Below, one piece after another: positions 20,822 to 21,461 of a stretch of 21,461 nt of DNA (positions are counted from its first letter, which is position 1; each line of letters opens with the position of its first letter). This DNA comes from Regnicoccus frigidus (lineage in GTDB: Bacteria > Cyanobacteriota > Cyanobacteriia > PCC-6307 > Cyanobiaceae), in contig JAOANE010000026.1 in NCBI GenBank assembly GCA_025194985.1, positions 1 to 21,461 of the forward strand, in the 5' to 3' direction. A program made the translations under genes and the position numbers. A model generated the notes under the pieces. The model saw only the letters and a program-made list of their open reading frames with translations, searched no databases and was not told the DNA's origin.

Positions 20822-21461
20822 GGGGGAGGACCTCTTCAGGGAAGACGAAGTTTTCATGGGGCTGGTCTGCCGGTGCCATCCAGGCACGCAGGCCTTCATT
20901 CAGAAGAATGTTCTTCGTGTAGAAGGTCTCGAATTCCGGGTCTTCAGCCGCCCGGATCTCCTGGCTCACAAAGTCATACGCACGCAGGTTCAGCGCCAGG
21001 CCAATGATGCCGATGCTGCTGGTCCACAGGCCCATCACAGGCACGAACAACATGAAGAAGTGCAGCCAGCGCTTGTTGGAGAACGCAATCCCGAAGATCT
21101 GGCTCCAGAAACGGTTGGCCGTCACCATCGAGTAGGTCTCCTCTTCCTGCGTCGGCTCAAACGCCTTGAAGGTGTTCGACTGATCGGAATCCTCAAACAG
21201 CGTGTTCTCCACCGTGGCGCCGTGGATGGCGCACAGCAGCGCACCGCCCAGAATCCCTGCCACGCCCATCATGTGGAACGGGTTCAGGGTCCAGTTGTGG
21301 AAGCCCTGCAGGAACAGCAGGAAACGGAAGATCGCCGCCACACCGAAGCTCGGCGCGAAGAACCAGCTGCTCTGACCCAGTGGGTAGATCAGGAAGACGC
21401 TCACGAACACCGCGATCGGGCCGGAGAAGGCAATCGCGTTGTAGGGGCGGATGCCCACCAG
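20805..21461 (-). CDS. psbD: photosystem II D2 reaction-centre protein (partial, 5' end outside window)
   Basis: D2 pairs with D1 to bind P680, pheophytin, QA and the non-heme iron. The last 218 residues are present, beginning LVGIRPYNAIAFSGP and ending FPEEVLPRGNAL; the first ~134 of a 352-residue protein lie beyond the right edge. On that numbering I can place TyrD Y160 (FLIYPLGQ), its partner H189 (QGFHNW), the P680 ligand H197 (NPFHMM) and the iron/QA-side H214 (CAIHGATVEN). The sequence is close to consensus with no frameshift. It is the upstream gene of the overlapping psbDC operon, whose promoter is not in the window. Confidence 0.98.
   Translation of the reverse strand: MVGIRPYNAIAFSGPIAVFVSVFLIYPLGQSSWFFAPSFGVAAIFRFLLFLQGFHNWTLNPFHMMGVAGILGGALLCAIHGATVENTLFEDSDQSNTFKAFEPTQEEETYSMVTANRFWSQIFGIAFSNKRWLHFFMLFVPVMGLWTSSIGIIGLALNLRAYDFVSQEIRAAEDPEFETFYTKNILLNEGLRAWMAPADQPHENFVFPEEVLPRGNAL
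20822..20836 (-). promoter_or_regulatory. psbC: ribosome binding site for psbC inside psbD
   Basis: On the minus strand AAGAGG is followed by nine bases and then the psbC GTG at 20821. The site lies in the last codons of psbD, before its stop, so psbC can be initiated while psbD is still being translated. It supports the GTG as the true start. Confidence 0.65.

Overview
The window is a gene-dense, GC-rich (by eye well over 60%) stretch of cyanobacterial chromosome. It carries psbD/psbC (photosystem II D2 and CP43), a phycobiliprotein-lyase-family protein, an ARC6/Ftn2-type division protein, cobQ and several short conserved cyanobacterial proteins. The compact layout, high GC and near absence of the HIP1 octamer (I saw one GCGATCGC, at 2710-2717) point to a picocyanobacterium of the Cyanobium / high-GC Synechococcus type; the genus is inferred. 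No rRNA, tRNA, CRISPR array, insertion sequence or phage gene was found. No gene-free stretch exceeds 300 bases; the longest are 6620-6853, 12529-12720 and 19217-19432.

Layout. (1) 7-1531, minus: era followed by a CpcS/CpeS-family lyase. (2) 1563-2105, plus: a conserved unknown protein, head-to-head with era. (3) 2148-4264, minus: gmd-fcl, a two-gene GDP-L-fucose pathway with a 4-base overlap. (4) 4378-10371, minus: a co-directional run ftn2, ffh, rpsP, phoH, Bax-inhibitor-1 protein, closed by a clear intrinsic terminator at 4328-4353. It joins cell division, co-translational targeting, ribosome assembly and an RNA-linked ATPase. (5) 10497-11582, plus: pdhA, divergent from ftn2. (6) 11554-14334, minus: NAD(P)H-hydrate repair enzyme, then a group 2 sigma factor whose 3' end overlaps that of pdhA. 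(7) 14371-15567, plus: mnmA. (8) 15558-17808, minus: a tightly overlapped trio, Npun_F0494-family protein, cobQ and a short [2Fe-2S] ferredoxin. (9) 17881-18489, plus: Maf-family pyrophosphatase. (10) 18470-19216, minus: exported YcgJ-like Cys-paired protein. (11) 19433 to the right edge, minus: psbC and the 3' part of psbD, overlapping by 17 bases, with a terminator after psbC.

Most of this is core genome and I do not see an obvious defence, mobile or biosynthetic system. The best candidates for something under-described are the Npun_F0494-cobQ-ferredoxin operon, in which the ferredoxin has a CX4CX2CX11C cluster motif like SdhB/CoxS rather than photosynthetic ferredoxin; the exported protein with three cysteine pairs; the conserved unknown protein facing era; and altered motifs in the Bax-inhibitor-1 and NAD(P)HX dehydratase proteins. 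Three convergent gene pairs overlap at their 3' ends with no visible terminator, a sign of streamlining.
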